Source: Treponema sp. (GTDB taxonomy: Bacteria; Spirochaetota; Spirochaetia; Treponematales; Treponemataceae). From it: DNA of 64,000 bases. Shown here one piece after another: positions 34,258-42,899 of the stretch; the first letter of the stretch is position 1, and each line of letters opens with the position of its first letter. Made by a program: the position numbers and the translations under genes. The stretch spans positions 62,001 to 126,000 of the forward strand of contig JAFUTH010000015.1 of NCBI GenBank assembly GCA_017484285.1, read 5' to 3'. The notes beneath the pieces are model-generated. The model was not told the DNA's origin. It worked only from the letters and a program-made list of their open reading frames with translations, and did no database searches.

Positions 34258-35280
34258 TTATTTTCTCTCAACATCAACAATATCCCGCTCGGGGTCGAAT
34301 TCTTTATTCGGAAGGATGACCGCCACTTGCTCGATTTCGGGATTGTGAATCTGAACGAGTTTTCCGCCCTGTCTGAGCGCGTACGTGCCGAGTACGGGGC
34401 GATGCCCAGAAAAATACACGGCATTTTCCCCCGCATCCTCGCCGAGCAATTCGGTGAACAAATGCGCCACAGTGCCGTCCTCTGCCGCGTCGTTCGCCGT
34501 CCAAGTAAGCGCGAAAGTGACGAGCGAGCCGCTTTTGTGGTAATTGATGATTTCTTCGCGCGAAAAACGAGTCGCCGGCTCTGCGTGGCTCACCACAAAG
34601 CGCGAAAAGGCGGCGCAAATCGGCAGTGCTTTTTCAAAACAGGAAATTTCGTGCAGAATCAAGTCGTCGTAAAAATGCCGCAAGAACTCGGCGACCATGT
34701 TTCCCTCGTCGCAGAATTTTCGGAACGGCACATTTCCGTATTTTTCGCGGTGATTTTCGTTCAGCACATTTTCGTGGTTGCCTTTGAGAATGTGAAAATG
34801 GCTCGCAAACGCGGATTTGAGCGAAAGAATGATTTCCAAAAGCGAAAGATTCTCGCGCATTTCGGCTTTCATCGCCTCGTTCACGAGATTTCCGCCCATC
34901 GATTCAAGAAAGGCTTCCTTCCACCGCGCGCGCCCGCGGTTCTCCGAGTGAAAAATGTCGCCCACACAGCAGACTAACATTTCGCCCTTTTCAAGAAGCG
35001 AAAGCACCGTCTCGCCCGAAAGCTCAAAATCAAGAATGTCAAGAAGGAATTTTCCGCGTCCGTGCAAATCGGGAACGACAATCACGGGGAGCGAAGCGGA
35101 TTTTTCATCGGTAAAATCAAGAAGCCCGCCCGCGTTTCCCTCACTGTCGCGCGGACGGTACGCCGCATTCTCGCCCTCAAGAGACGAAACGCCCGTCTCC
35201 AAAAGCGAAAGCAATGCTTCATGGCTCGGTAAGTCGGGAGAATCAAGATAAGACTGCAAAAGCGTGCGGAGATTCGACAT
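34258..35280 (-). CDS. PPP-type metallophosphoesterase (protein phosphatase)
   Basis: 340 residues. Metal-binding motifs in order are VVPDLHGRGKF (D-x-H), CVGDIFHSENRG (GD), LKGNHENVLN (GNHE), VSHAEPATR and FSGHRP (later His ligands). This order matches Ser/Thr phosphatases of the PPP superfamily. Encoded between an FHA protein and a Ser/Thr kinase, it is the likely antagonist of that kinase. The last codons overlap the repeat at 34153-34257. Confidence 0.88.
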   Translation of the reverse strand: MSNLRTLLQSYLDSPDLPSHEALLSLLETGVSSLEGENAAYRPRDSEGNAGGLLDFTDEKSASLPVIVVPDLHGRGKFLLDILDFELSGETVLSLLEKGEMLVCCVGDIFHSENRGRARWKEAFLESMGGNLVNEAMKAEMRENLSLLEIILSLKSAFASHFHILKGNHENVLNENHREKYGNVPFRKFCDEGNMVAEFLRHFYDDLILHEISCFEKALPICAAFSRFVVSHAEPATRFSREEIINYHKSGSLVTFALTWTANDAAEDGTVAHLFTELLGEDAGENAVYFSGHRPVLGTYALRQGGKLVQIHNPEIEQVAVILPNKEFDPERDIVDVERK

Positions 35281-35321
35281 TATGCCCCGTTTTAGGCTCG
35301 GTTTGCTCGCAAAACAGCGAT

Positions 35322-35669
35322 TTACGACATGACGAGCGTGGTCGCGCCAATCGTGATTTTGTCGCCGGGGTTAAGCTTAATGTACTTGTCTGGCGGAATT
35401 CGGTGACCGTTTACAAATGTGCCGTTCGTGCTTTTTTCGTCCTTTAAGAAATACGCGTCACGGATTTTCTGAATCGTCGCATGCTGGCGGCTCGCAAGTT
35501 TGTTATCGATGACGATAGAGCATTCTGGAGAACGCCCAATCGTCATCTTTGCCACAAGACTGATGCGTTTTTGATTGAACATAAGATAAGAGACTGGCGC
35601 GCCCTCAGCCACCTTTTCCAAGTGCTTTCCGACAGGGCTCGTCGTCGCAATCGTTGTATCATTTGCCAT
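35322..35669 (-). CDS. FHA-domain protein
   Basis: 115 residues, mostly one forkhead-associated domain: GRSPECSIVIDN, RQHATIQ, and KSTNGTFVNG, the phosphothreonine-binding loops. The first 20 residues are Thr-rich (NDTTIATTS) and look like a kinase target site, as in GarA-type proteins. First gene of the FHA-phosphatase-kinase operon. Confidence 0.9.
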   Translation of the reverse strand: MANDTTIATTSPVGKHLEKVAEGAPVSYLMFNQKRISLVAKMTIGRSPECSIVIDNKLASRQHATIQKIRDAYFLKDEKSTNGTFVNGHRIPPDKYIKLNPGDKITIGATTLVMS

Positions 35670-35677
35670 AATGGCTG

Positions 35678-35706
35678 ATTATAGCATGAAACACAGAGAA
35701 TGGCAA
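35678..35706 (-). promoter_or_regulatory. Promoter of the FHA-phosphatase-kinase operon
   Basis: Minus strand: TTGCCA (35701-35706), 17 bases, TGC-TATAAT with the -10 at 35678-35683, then eight bases to ATG 35669. This predicts a leader of two bases at most and no Shine-Dalgarno. Confidence 0.7.
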
Positions 35707-35712
35707 AAATTA

Positions 35713-36777
35713 TCATTCGAGCGTTAAATCGCCCTTTTTAATCCAGCCAATTTTGCGCAAAAGAAGCCCGAACGCCCATGAAAGCACGCCCGGTAAGATA
35801 AAGCATACGAGAACAAGCCCAAGCCAGTCGAACGCACTCGGAGCGATTGCAACAGCCCCGTGAGCAACCGCCGCCTCGCTCGGAGAATACCAGCCTGCAA
35901 TCACGCCAATCTGACCGACCAAGCCGCATGTTCCCATGCCGCTCGAGACCGCCGCACCGTTCATTTCCATTTTGAAAAGGCAAGTTGCAATCGGGCCTGT
36001 AATTGCCGAAGCGAGCGTGGGCGGAATCCAAATCTTGGGATTTTTGATGATATTCGGCATCTGAAGCATGCTCGTTCCCAAGCCCTGAGAAAGAATGCCG
36101 CCCCACCCGTTTTCGCGGAACGAAAGAATCGCAAAGCCGACCATCTGCGCGCTACAACCTGCGACAGCCGCCCCACCCGCTAATCCTACAAGACCGAGAG
36201 CCGCACAAATCGCCGCAGAGGAAATCGGGAGCGTGAGGACGATTCCCACAATCACCGAAATGATGATTCCCATAACGAACGGATGCAATTTCGTCGCCCA
36301 CACGATGATGTTTCCGATAGAGCTAGCCGCAAGACCAATGTATTTTGCAAAAAGAACTGTGAGAAGGCTACCTGCAAGAATCGTAACGAGCGGAGTGACG
36401 ATGATGTCAACCTTCGTTTTTTTGCTGACGAGGTTTCCAAGCTCCGCCGCCGCAATCGCAATCACGAGAACAGCCAACGGGCCTCCCGCCCCGCCCGTCA
36501 CATTCGCCGCGCTACCGACAGCAACGAGCGAAAAAAGCACGAGCGCAGGAACACTCATCGCAAAGCCGATTCCAACCGCCATAGCCGCGCCAACGACATG
36601 CGCGTCAGTCGCAAAATTTCCCGCATCGACCAAAAACTGAAAGACAGGATTTGTGCCGAGCCGTAAGAGCTGCTGCCCCAAAGTCTTGATGATTGTTCCG
36701 ATAAGCAATGAAGCGAACAATCCCTGCGCCATACCACTCAACGCGTCAATAAGATAACGCTTTGCGTACTTGTTCAT
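35713..36777 (-). CDS. PTS_EIIC_2-like membrane transporter
   Basis: 354 residues with about nine hydrophobic segments rich in Gly and Ala. Landmarks: LLIGTIIKTLGQQLL at the start, ANVTGGAGGPLAVLV, VGLAGGAAVAGCSAQMVGFAI, and MGTCGLVGQIGVI. This resembles the stand-alone EIIC family (PTS_EIIC_2), which lacks EIIA and EIIB domains; the substrate is unknown. No PTS partner is adjacent. The leader region (36853-36908) has possible RNA structure. I am fairly sure of the family and do not know the function. Confidence 0.78.
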   Translation of the reverse strand: MNKYAKRYLIDALSGMAQGLFASLLIGTIIKTLGQQLLRLGTNPVFQFLVDAGNFATDAHVVGAAMAVGIGFAMSVPALVLFSLVAVGSAANVTGGAGGPLAVLVIAIAAAELGNLVSKKTKVDIIVTPLVTILAGSLLTVLFAKYIGLAASSIGNIIVWATKLHPFVMGIIISVIVGIVLTLPISSAAICAALGLVGLAGGAAVAGCSAQMVGFAILSFRENGWGGILSQGLGTSMLQMPNIIKNPKIWIPPTLASAITGPIATCLFKMEMNGAAVSSGMGTCGLVGQIGVIAGWYSPSEAAVAHGAVAIAPSAFDWLGLVLVCFILPGVLSWAFGLLLRKIGWIKKGDLTLE

Positions 36778-36980
36778 AGTGAACCTACCTAAAAATGAGA
36801 GAATAAAAAATTGGATTTTTCATTGAGTCACTTCTGATGTAGACGTAGGAGCGTTCGTGAACTCGTTAGACAGTACGCATGGATTTTTGAAATCCTGACG
36901 AGTCTGTCATCAGTCATCTAACCGTAACATCTGATTGAATATGTCAAAGAATGTAACAGAAAAACGAGAAAGATACAATA
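36778..36980 (-). promoter_or_regulatory. Structured leader region upstream of the EIIC-like gene
   Basis: On plus coordinates ACTCGT (36861-36866) pairs with ACGAGT (36898-36903) and GACAG (36869-36873) with CTGTC (36904-36908); the order a-b-a'-b' makes a pseudoknot. GGATTT-ttg-AAATCC (36881-36895) forms the hairpin inside it. GTTC-gt-GAAC (36853-36862) competes with the first arm. It could be a riboswitch-like leader of the minus-strand gene, or a DNA operator. It matches no riboswitch consensus I know. Confidence 0.4.
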
Positions 36981-37062
36981 AAATTCCTCACAGAGCAAAA
37001 GAGGACACAGAGAAGTGTATGAAAACGAAAAGTACGATTTCTGTGAAATCTGTGCGAAATTT
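36981..37062. repeat. CACAGAG-family repeat, partial copy 2
   Basis: The left arm AAATTCCTCACAGAG (36981-36995) is identical to that of the copy at 40182, followed by a GACACAGAG unit and CTGTGAAATCTGTGCG. No complete right arm remains. Confidence 0.65.
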
Positions 37063-37114
37063 AAAACCCCTCATTTCCAACTTCTCAGTTTTCGTTCCTC
37101 ATTCCTCGGCTTTG

Positions 37115-37123
37115 TGCTATAAT
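37115..37123 (+). promoter_or_regulatory. Extended -10 promoter of the M23 peptidase gene, predicted leaderless
   Basis: TGC-TATAAT (37115-37123) is followed by six bases and ATG 37130. It has no -35 match and no Shine-Dalgarno. Confidence 0.65.
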
Positions 37124-37129
37124 CTCCCT

Positions 37130-38140
37130 ATGAAAAAAACAGTTTTCGCCCTTCTCTTTGCGTTTTTCGCGTTCAGTGCGTTCTCGCTTTCTCAGAATTT
37201 CACTTACAAAACCTACTCGCTCACGGCATATTATCCCGAAACGGTGCAGCCAGGCGACGCGGTGTTTGTGCGGCTTGTTTTTGAGGCGACAGGAAAAAAG
37301 GCTTCCAAAGAGTTGATTGAGTCAACGGAGCGCGGGGAACTTGCGATTTTCAAAGCGGGCAACGATGGAACGCTCGCGGAAAAAGCGACGGCAAAATCAC
37401 AGTTCTACAAAATCGAAAAAACTGCCAGCAAAAAATCAGTAAAAGCCGTTCTTCTTTCGGGTGCGCCGCTCTCGTCATGGGCAAAAGCCGGCGAGTATTC
37501 GGCGGAAGTGAGTTTTTCGGCGTTCGGGGAAGAACACAAAATCTCGCTTCCCATAAAAATCATCGAAAAAGAATTCGTCTCGGAGACGATTCCGCTCAAT
37601 GCGAGCAATACGGCTATCAAAACGAATGTCTCAAAAGAGCGCATGGACCAAATCAATCGCTTGAACAAAATTTTGGACACAAAAAATCCGACCGCCGTTT
37701 ACGAGCCTTCTTCATTCGCGCCGCCTACCCCCGCCACGCGCAGAACTTCATTCTTCGCAGACCGACGCGTGTATGCCTATTCAAACGGAAAATCTTCAAC
37801 GAGCCTTCACTACGGAATCGACTACGGCGTTCCAACGGGAAGCGAAGTGCGTTCATGCGGTCGGGGAAAAGTCGTGATGGCAGAAGACCGCATTTCAACG
37901 GGCTGGAGCGTGTGCATTGAACATTTGCCGGGGCTGTATTCGCTCTACTATCACATGAGCGAGCTGCAAGTCGAAGTCGGGCAAACCGTCAAGCAGGGAG
38001 ATTTAATCGGACTGTCAGGCGCAACCGGCCTTGCCACAGGCCCGCACTTGCACTGGGAAGTACGATTGAACATGGAAGCGGTAAGCCCGGACTTTTTTGT
38101 GAGCGATTTCACATTTGAGAAAGAAAGCAAAAAGAGATAA
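37130..38140 (+). CDS. Exported M23-family metallopeptidase (LytM-like)
   Basis: 336 residues from ATG 37130. A longer in-frame start at 36935 would read through the repeat, and the promoter points to 37130. A signal peptide (KKTVFALLFAFFAFSAFS) leads to a beta-sandwich of about 150 residues. The peptidase domain has HYGIDYG (HxxxD zinc ligands) and HLHWEV near the end, with GATGLATGPHLH. Such enzymes cut peptidoglycan cross-links or help activate amidases during division. Both zinc motifs are intact, so it is probably active. Confidence 0.92.
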   Translation: MKKTVFALLFAFFAFSAFSLSQNFTYKTYSLTAYYPETVQPGDAVFVRLVFEATGKKASKELIESTERGELAIFKAGNDGTLAEKATAKSQFYKIEKTASKKSVKAVLLSGAPLSSWAKAGEYSAEVSFSAFGEEHKISLPIKIIEKEFVSETIPLNASNTAIKTNVSKERMDQINRLNKILDTKNPTAVYEPSSFAPPTPATRRTSFFADRRVYAYSNGKSSTSLHYGIDYGVPTGSEVRSCGRGKVVMAEDRISTGWSVCIEHLPGLYSLYYHMSELQVEVGQTVKQGDLIGLSGATGLATGPHLHWEVRLNMEAVSPDFFVSDFTFEKESKKR

Positions 38141-38149
38141 GAAAAATTT

Positions 38150-38226
38150 TAGACGCGGATGCACGCGGATTAACGCAGATATATATTTTTTTTATCCGCG
38201 TCCATCTGCGTTTATCCGCGTCTTTT
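38150..38226. repeat. ACGCGGAT-family interspersed repeat, copy 1
   Basis: Left side units GACGCGGAT, CACGCGGAT, AACGCAGAT; right side the inverse units ATCCGCGTC, ATCTGCGTT, ATCCGCGTC, around an A/T core at 38182-38194. It lies between convergent genes and touches the ligA stop, so it may serve as a two-way terminator. Confidence 0.75.
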
Positions 38227-40164
38227 TTACCTCACTAGTGCCAAGAATTCGTCTTCGTTGATAATTGGGATGCCGAACTTTGCGGCTTTTTGGTTTTTGC
38301 TTGAGCCGCTTGTGGTGTCGTTTGTGACGAGGTAGCTTAAATCTTTCGTGACGCTCGATTTGCACGAGCCGCCCGCTTTTTTTACCATTGCTTCGGCATC
38401 GCTTCTTTTCATCATGCGAAGCTCGCCTGTAAAGCAGAACGATTTCCCTGCCAGTGCGCCGCCGCCAATTTCTTCGAGAGCTATTGTGCCGTTAGCAACG
38501 AGCGAGCGCATTTCTTCGGCGTTCTCAGCCAAGCCTTCCACAAAAATTTTCGCGGTGATTTCGGCAAAGCCGTACACGGCGGCGATTTCTTCTTCGGTGG
38601 CAGAAAGGAGTTTTTCAAGAGAAGTAAAGCCCGCGTCAATGAGTTTTTGCACCATCGTTTCGCCGATTCCCTCGATGTCAAAGCCTGCGATAAAGGCGGC
38701 AAGGCTCATTCTGCGGTGATTTTGAATGCTTTCGTAGACTTTTTTTGCTCCGAGCGAGTCTTTTTGGCTTTCGATTGATTCTTCGTTCAAGAAATACGGC
38801 ACGAGCGTTTCTGCACTAAGCGAATAAATATCTGAAATAGAGGCGATTTCCTTGTTTTTAAAGAGAGAGCGCAAGAGCGTGTCGCCAAAGTCACGAATAT
38901 CGACCACACCCACCCATTTTTGAAGCTGGTGAAGCACTCGTTTTTCGCACGATTTGTTCGGGCAGAAAAGGCGGCTTCCTTCGTCACGAAGCTCCGTTCC
39001 GCATGTAGAGCATGTTTTGGGAAAAACAATCGCACTCGTTTTCTGCCCTTCTTCTTCGGGGAGAACGCTTTCAATCTTGGGGATAATCTCGCCGCGCTTT
39101 ACGACCACGACCTTGCTTCCGATTTTAACTCCGAGCGCACGCATGGTGTCGGGGTTAGCAAGAGAAGCCCGCTGAACTGTGGTTCCGTTCAACTGCACTT
39201 CGTCAAAAATGGCAACGGGGGTGTAAGTCGCACCCGATTCGCTCCACTCAACTTCGCGCAAGACAGAAACCGCTTCTTCAAGGCTGAACTTGAACGCAAT
39301 CTGTCGGTCGGGGCGCGCTCGGCTTGCGTCTGCCAAGTCAATTTTTCGCTCTTTTATGACAAGACCGTCGATGTCGTAGTCAAGCGATTTCCGCACTTCC
39401 ATAACTTCTTCGCGGTAGTGAATCACTTCTTCGGGAGAAGCGCAGATTTTAAGCGGTGAAGTCGTAAATCCGCACGAAATGAGCCAGTTGATTTTTCCTT
39501 CTTCGTCTGAAAAGGGGCTTTCTCCCTCTGTGGAAAGCGCGTCGTAAGTCATAAGGCGCAAATGCTCGCTCCCCGTGCCGTCCTTTCGCTTCATAAGACC
39601 GTTCGCGGCGTTACGGCAGTTTGCTTTGTCGGAATAGAATTTTTCGTGCACGGTGTGGCTCATAATCACTTCGCCGCGCACCGCGCCCGTAAAGTCGATT
39701 CTGTTGTTTTCTGAGTCAAAGAGCGCGATTTTCACGCCCTGCATTTTCTTTGCGTTTGAAGTGATGTCGTCACCAATCGTGCCGTCTCCGCGCGTGACCG
39801 CCCGCACCAATTCTCCGTGGGAATATTGCAGTTCCAATGAAGCTCCGTCAAGTTTGTACTCAACCAAATATTCTGGATAGGCGTGATTTTTCGCCCACGC
39901 CAAAAATTGCTCTGGGTTCGCAGCCTTTTCCTGGCTTCCCATCGGCATAATGTGGCGGATTTTTGCAAAATTTCCTGAGTCCGCGCCCACCCTCTGCAAC
40001 ACGGGATTCTGTGGGTCGAGCGATTTTAGTTCGTCCCAGAGCTTGTCGAATTCAGCGTCAGAGATTTCGCCCTCGCCGTTGTAGTATGAGTCCTGATATT
40101 TTTTAATGAGCGTCGCAAGCTCTGAAATGCGCGCGCTTTCGTCAATGTCGAATAAATCTGCCAT
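38227..40164 (-). CDS. ligA: NAD-dependent DNA ligase LigA
   Basis: 645 residues from ATG 40164 (AAGGAAA upstream; a TTG one codon earlier is in frame). Adenylation domain with VEYKLDGASLELQYS (the KxDG nucleophile Lys), OB fold, four-Cys zinc finger (CSTCGTEL and CPNKSCEK), helix-hairpin-helix repeats (FIAGFDIEGIG, TAKIFVEGLA), and a C-terminal BRCT domain (LAGKSFCFTGELR). It seals nicks in replication and repair. All domains are present. Confidence 0.96.
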   Translation of the reverse strand: MADLFDIDESARISELATLIKKYQDSYYNGEGEISDAEFDKLWDELKSLDPQNPVLQRVGADSGNFAKIRHIMPMGSQEKAANPEQFLAWAKNHAYPEYLVEYKLDGASLELQYSHGELVRAVTRGDGTIGDDITSNAKKMQGVKIALFDSENNRIDFTGAVRGEVIMSHTVHEKFYSDKANCRNAANGLMKRKDGTGSEHLRLMTYDALSTEGESPFSDEEGKINWLISCGFTTSPLKICASPEEVIHYREEVMEVRKSLDYDIDGLVIKERKIDLADASRARPDRQIAFKFSLEEAVSVLREVEWSESGATYTPVAIFDEVQLNGTTVQRASLANPDTMRALGVKIGSKVVVVKRGEIIPKIESVLPEEEGQKTSAIVFPKTCSTCGTELRDEGSRLFCPNKSCEKRVLHQLQKWVGVVDIRDFGDTLLRSLFKNKEIASISDIYSLSAETLVPYFLNEESIESQKDSLGAKKVYESIQNHRRMSLAAFIAGFDIEGIGETMVQKLIDAGFTSLEKLLSATEEEIAAVYGFAEITAKIFVEGLAENAEEMRSLVANGTIALEEIGGGALAGKSFCFTGELRMMKRSDAEAMVKKAGGSCKSSVTKDLSYLVTNDTTSGSSKNQKAAKFGIPIINEDEFLALVR

Positions 40165-40181
40165 CAATTTTTCCTTAAATA

Positions 40182-40261
40182 AAATTCCTCACAGAGTATC
40201 AGAGGGCACAGAGACAGATTAAAATACTCTCTGTGTGCTCCGTGCTCTCTGTGAGGAATTT
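40182..40261. repeat. CACAGAG-family repeat, complete copy 3
   Basis: Perfect 15-bp terminal inverted repeats AAATTCCTCACAGAG (40182-40196) and CTCTGTGAGGAATTT (40247-40261), with inner GGGCACAGAG and CTCTCTGTGTG units. It fills the gap between trmB and ligA, and its right arm runs into the trmB stop codon. Confidence 0.85.
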
Positions 40262-40961
40262 ATACTTTCTCGAACATCAGCTCGGAAATCACACGAGCAG
40301 CGTCCAAGCCTTTTTGCTCGAATCGTGTTTCTGGCCGCCATTCTTGGTGAGGCGCAAAGCCGTCGTAGCGATTTTTAAGCCCTTCGGTCGCCACAAGTTG
40401 CTCCATGCCGAATTCAGCGTAGGGAAGCCAGTCCGTCACAAAGTAGAGGTAGCCGCCCTTCACGAGTTTTTGGCTCATCAAGTCGGTACGCGGGCGTTGC
40501 ACTAATCTTCGCTTGAAATGCCGCTTTTTCTGCCACGGGTCGGGAAAAAAAATGTGGAACGCGCTCACGCTCTCATCGGCAATTTGATTTTTTAGCACTT
40601 CCATTGCGTCATGCTCGATTATGCGAAGATTCTTGAGATTTTTCTCGCGGATTTCTCCGAGCAGTTTTCCTACGCCAGGCTTATGCACTTCGATTCCGAG
40701 GTAATTCGTGTTCGGGTTTTCGCTTGCGATAATCGCGGTTGCCTTTCCCATACCAAAGCCGATTTCAATCACGACGGGATTTTTGTTTCCGAAAATGCGC
40801 TCAAAATCAAGCTTTTCTTCTGAATAGGGAACGCAGAATTCTTCGTGCAGTTCTTCGTATGCCTTTCGTTCCGAAGCCGTAAAATGCCCCTGTCGGAGCA
40901 CAAAGGTGTGAATCTCGCGGTGAATGCCATCGGATTTTCGAGGATTTGTTTCGATTTCCAT
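40260..40961 (-). CDS. trmB: tRNA (guanine-N7-)-methyltransferase
   Basis: 233 residues. SAM motif [17 protein letters not shown], family signature [15 protein letters not shown], and the C-terminal TRFEQKGL segment typical of TrmB. It makes m7G46 in the variable loop of many tRNAs. The stop codon lies within the right arm of a repeat. Fifteen bases separate it from the lipoprotein gene upstream. Confidence 0.95.
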   Translation of the reverse strand: MEIETNPRKSDGIHREIHTFVLRQGHFTASERKAYEELHEEFCVPYSEEKLDFERIFGNKNPVVIEIGFGMGKATAIIASENPNTNYLGIEVHKPGVGKLLGEIREKNLKNLRIIEHDAMEVLKNQIADESVSAFHIFFPDPWQKKRHFKRRLVQRPRTDLMSQKLVKGGYLYFVTDWLPYAEFGMEQLVATEGLKNRYDGFAPHQEWRPETRFEQKGLDAARVISELMFEKV

Positions 40962-40976
40962 TTTTACTGTTCCGTT

Positions 40977-41645
40977 TTAGTTTTCTTCAGTTTCTTTGAG
41001 ACTCTCTGCGGGAAGTATGCAGATAAGCGCGTTTCCGGGCGTAACATAGCAAACCCGTTTTGTTTGAGCAATGCGATAATCTTTGAGAATCGCGGCGTTA
41101 TTCTTCCATGAGCGTTTTTCTTTTCCCATGAAGAGCAATTCATTCGCGTCATCGTAGATAGCAAGATTCTCGACCGGATTTTTGAGATAGTCTTTGCATG
41201 TCTCTGTCGTAGAAGAGAGCAATGCGTCATCATAATTGACCGAAAAACGCACACTGTCTTCATTGCCCGCCGCATCATAATAGGTGACACTGTAATCGCC
41301 TTTTGGAATATCCGCGCCCTCTGGTGCATTTAAATTCAGCGAATAGGCATAGCTTCGGTTCATTCCGGTAAAAATGCCCGGATTCGAGACCGACCACGTG
41401 TATCCGCTCGCCGCGTTGCTGACCTCAAAATGGTCGGTGCGCTGCACTTCATTCGTGACCTGCAAAAAAACGGCAAGCCGTACAGACGGAGATGCATCAG
41501 CAGAGTCGTAATCAAAGACGACGGTTGACGTAGCAGAAATGACATCAGCCTCGCTGTCGGCGCACGATGCGCACAAAAAAGACAGCATGAAGAGCGATAC
41601 GAGAGTGAGAAAAGCGCGACTGTGATTTTTTTTGAGGAAACACAT
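40977..41645 (-). CDS. Putative lipoprotein
   Basis: 222 residues. Signal sequence FLTLVSLFMLSFLCASC, with a lipobox-like LCAS-C for lipid attachment. The mature part has an N-terminal beta-sandwich (YDSADASPSVRLAVFLQV, SYAYSLNLNAPEGA, GDYSVTYYDAAGNED) and a C-terminal part of unknown type. No recognised enzyme motif. Probably membrane-anchored in the periplasm; function unknown. It lies between an uncharacterised cytoplasmic protein and trmB, spaced 6 and 15 bases. Confidence 0.75.
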   Translation of the reverse strand: MCFLKKNHSRAFLTLVSLFMLSFLCASCADSEADVISATSTVVFDYDSADASPSVRLAVFLQVTNEVQRTDHFEVSNAASGYTWSVSNPGIFTGMNRSYAYSLNLNAPEGADIPKGDYSVTYYDAAGNEDSVRFSVNYDDALLSSTTETCKDYLKNPVENLAIYDDANELLFMGKEKRSWKNNAAILKDYRIAQTKRVCYVTPGNALICILPAESLKETEEN

Positions 41646-41651
41646 GATGGG

Positions 41652-42818
41652 CTAAAAATTGAAAATCAAATTGATGACCGTCAAATCGCTTGAAGAGAAC
41701 TGATTGACGATTGACTCGAACTTGACGTTGATTTTTTTACAGGCATCGTCAAGATATGAAAGATAATACAAGCCCAAATCGGTGCTACCCTGCCCGTCGG
41801 GAATCTCGCGGTAAAAATCGATGAGCGAGCGTTTGTTTGTGTCAGCCGCCATCTTTGCCTCGATGTTTTCTTTGACTTCCTGCTGCTCGTCGTTTTTGTT
41901 CATGACCATAATCTGCAAGCGACCTTGCTTGCCGATTGCCGTTGAGCCGCCGCCGAGTTTCCATGAGAGAGAAACCAATTCGTGCTTTCGTTTAAGCTCA
42001 GCGATGATTTTGGAGCGCACTTCGGGGTCAAACATGAGAGAATCGATGTCATCGACCCCCGCGTACATGACTTTTGCCTCTTTTTTGAGATTGTTGTTCT
42101 CAGCGTTGAGCGCGAGTTCCATGAGGAGAATGGAGATGTACTCGGCGACGCGCGACTTTTCCATGTAAATCTGCAAGAGATGGCGGATTGCGATGTTAAT
42201 CTGCGGGAACCCCTCTTTGTCTTTGAAGAATTTGAGGATGATGTACCAGTTCATGAGCGAGAGTCGGTTGAGGAATTTTTCGGTCATGAGGAGATAGATG
42301 TTGCGCTCTTCGAGAGAATACTCTTTGTTCTCCATGATTGACTTCCAGACCGGGTCGAGGATTTCTTTTTTTGCCTGACGGATGACGCTCTCTTTTTTGG
42401 AAATCATGGCGCGGAGCTGCTTGTCGTCGAATTTGGTGCGCTCATCAATCAGCTCACTCGGATTCGCGCGGTTGTGCTTGCGGACGCAGTCGCATTTGAT
42501 TACATCAGCGAACACCTGACGGTCAAACTGCTTGTACAGGATTGAGTAGACGACGACCTTTGACAAGTCCATGACTTCCTGACGGACAGACACGAACTCC
42601 GACATGGAGATTTCGATTTTGGAGATGTAGTCAACCATAATCATGTTTTGGATTGACTGCGGGGAGAATGGATTTAAAGAGATACCGTATTCTTCGACGT
42701 TATCTGCAAGCCTGATTCGCAAAAGCTTTTTTTTGTTGCTGATAAAGTGAGAGGTGCCTTCTTCGGTGAGGATTACCTTAAGTGGCAGGTTTAAAATAAA
42801 TTTTTTCTCAGCAGGCAT
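41652..42818 (-). CDS. Uncharacterised cytoplasmic protein
   Basis: 388 residues, not recognised. No signal peptide or membrane helix. The first 100 residues look beta-rich (FILNLPLKVILTEEG, LRIRLADNVEEYGISL). The middle is helical and charged, with paired cysteines in IKCDCVRKHNRA. The end returns to a hydrophobic VINLIFNF. AGGAG precedes the ATG. Even codon use and tight spacing to the lipoprotein gene (6 bases) argue for a real, co-transcribed gene. Confidence 0.7.
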   Translation of the reverse strand: MPAEKKFILNLPLKVILTEEGTSHFISNKKKLLRIRLADNVEEYGISLNPFSPQSIQNMIMVDYISKIEISMSEFVSVRQEVMDLSKVVVYSILYKQFDRQVFADVIKCDCVRKHNRANPSELIDERTKFDDKQLRAMISKKESVIRQAKKEILDPVWKSIMENKEYSLEERNIYLLMTEKFLNRLSLMNWYIILKFFKDKEGFPQINIAIRHLLQIYMEKSRVAEYISILLMELALNAENNNLKKEAKVMYAGVDDIDSLMFDPEVRSKIIAELKRKHELVSLSWKLGGGSTAIGKQGRLQIMVMNKNDEQQEVKENIEAKMAADTNKRSLIDFYREIPDGQGSTDLGLYYLSYLDDACKKINVKFESIVNQFSSSDLTVINLIFNF

Positions 42819-42899
42819 CTAAAACTCCTATTCTTACCGTGGACTTATTGTACAACAAGGCACTTGAATTGTAAACTCACAAATTATATCCTTAATTCA

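Noticed and set aside
36935..37129. N-terminal extension of the M23 peptidase
   Set aside because: The added residues translate the CACAGAG repeat and would bury the signal peptide; the -10 box at 37118-37123 points to ATG 37130.
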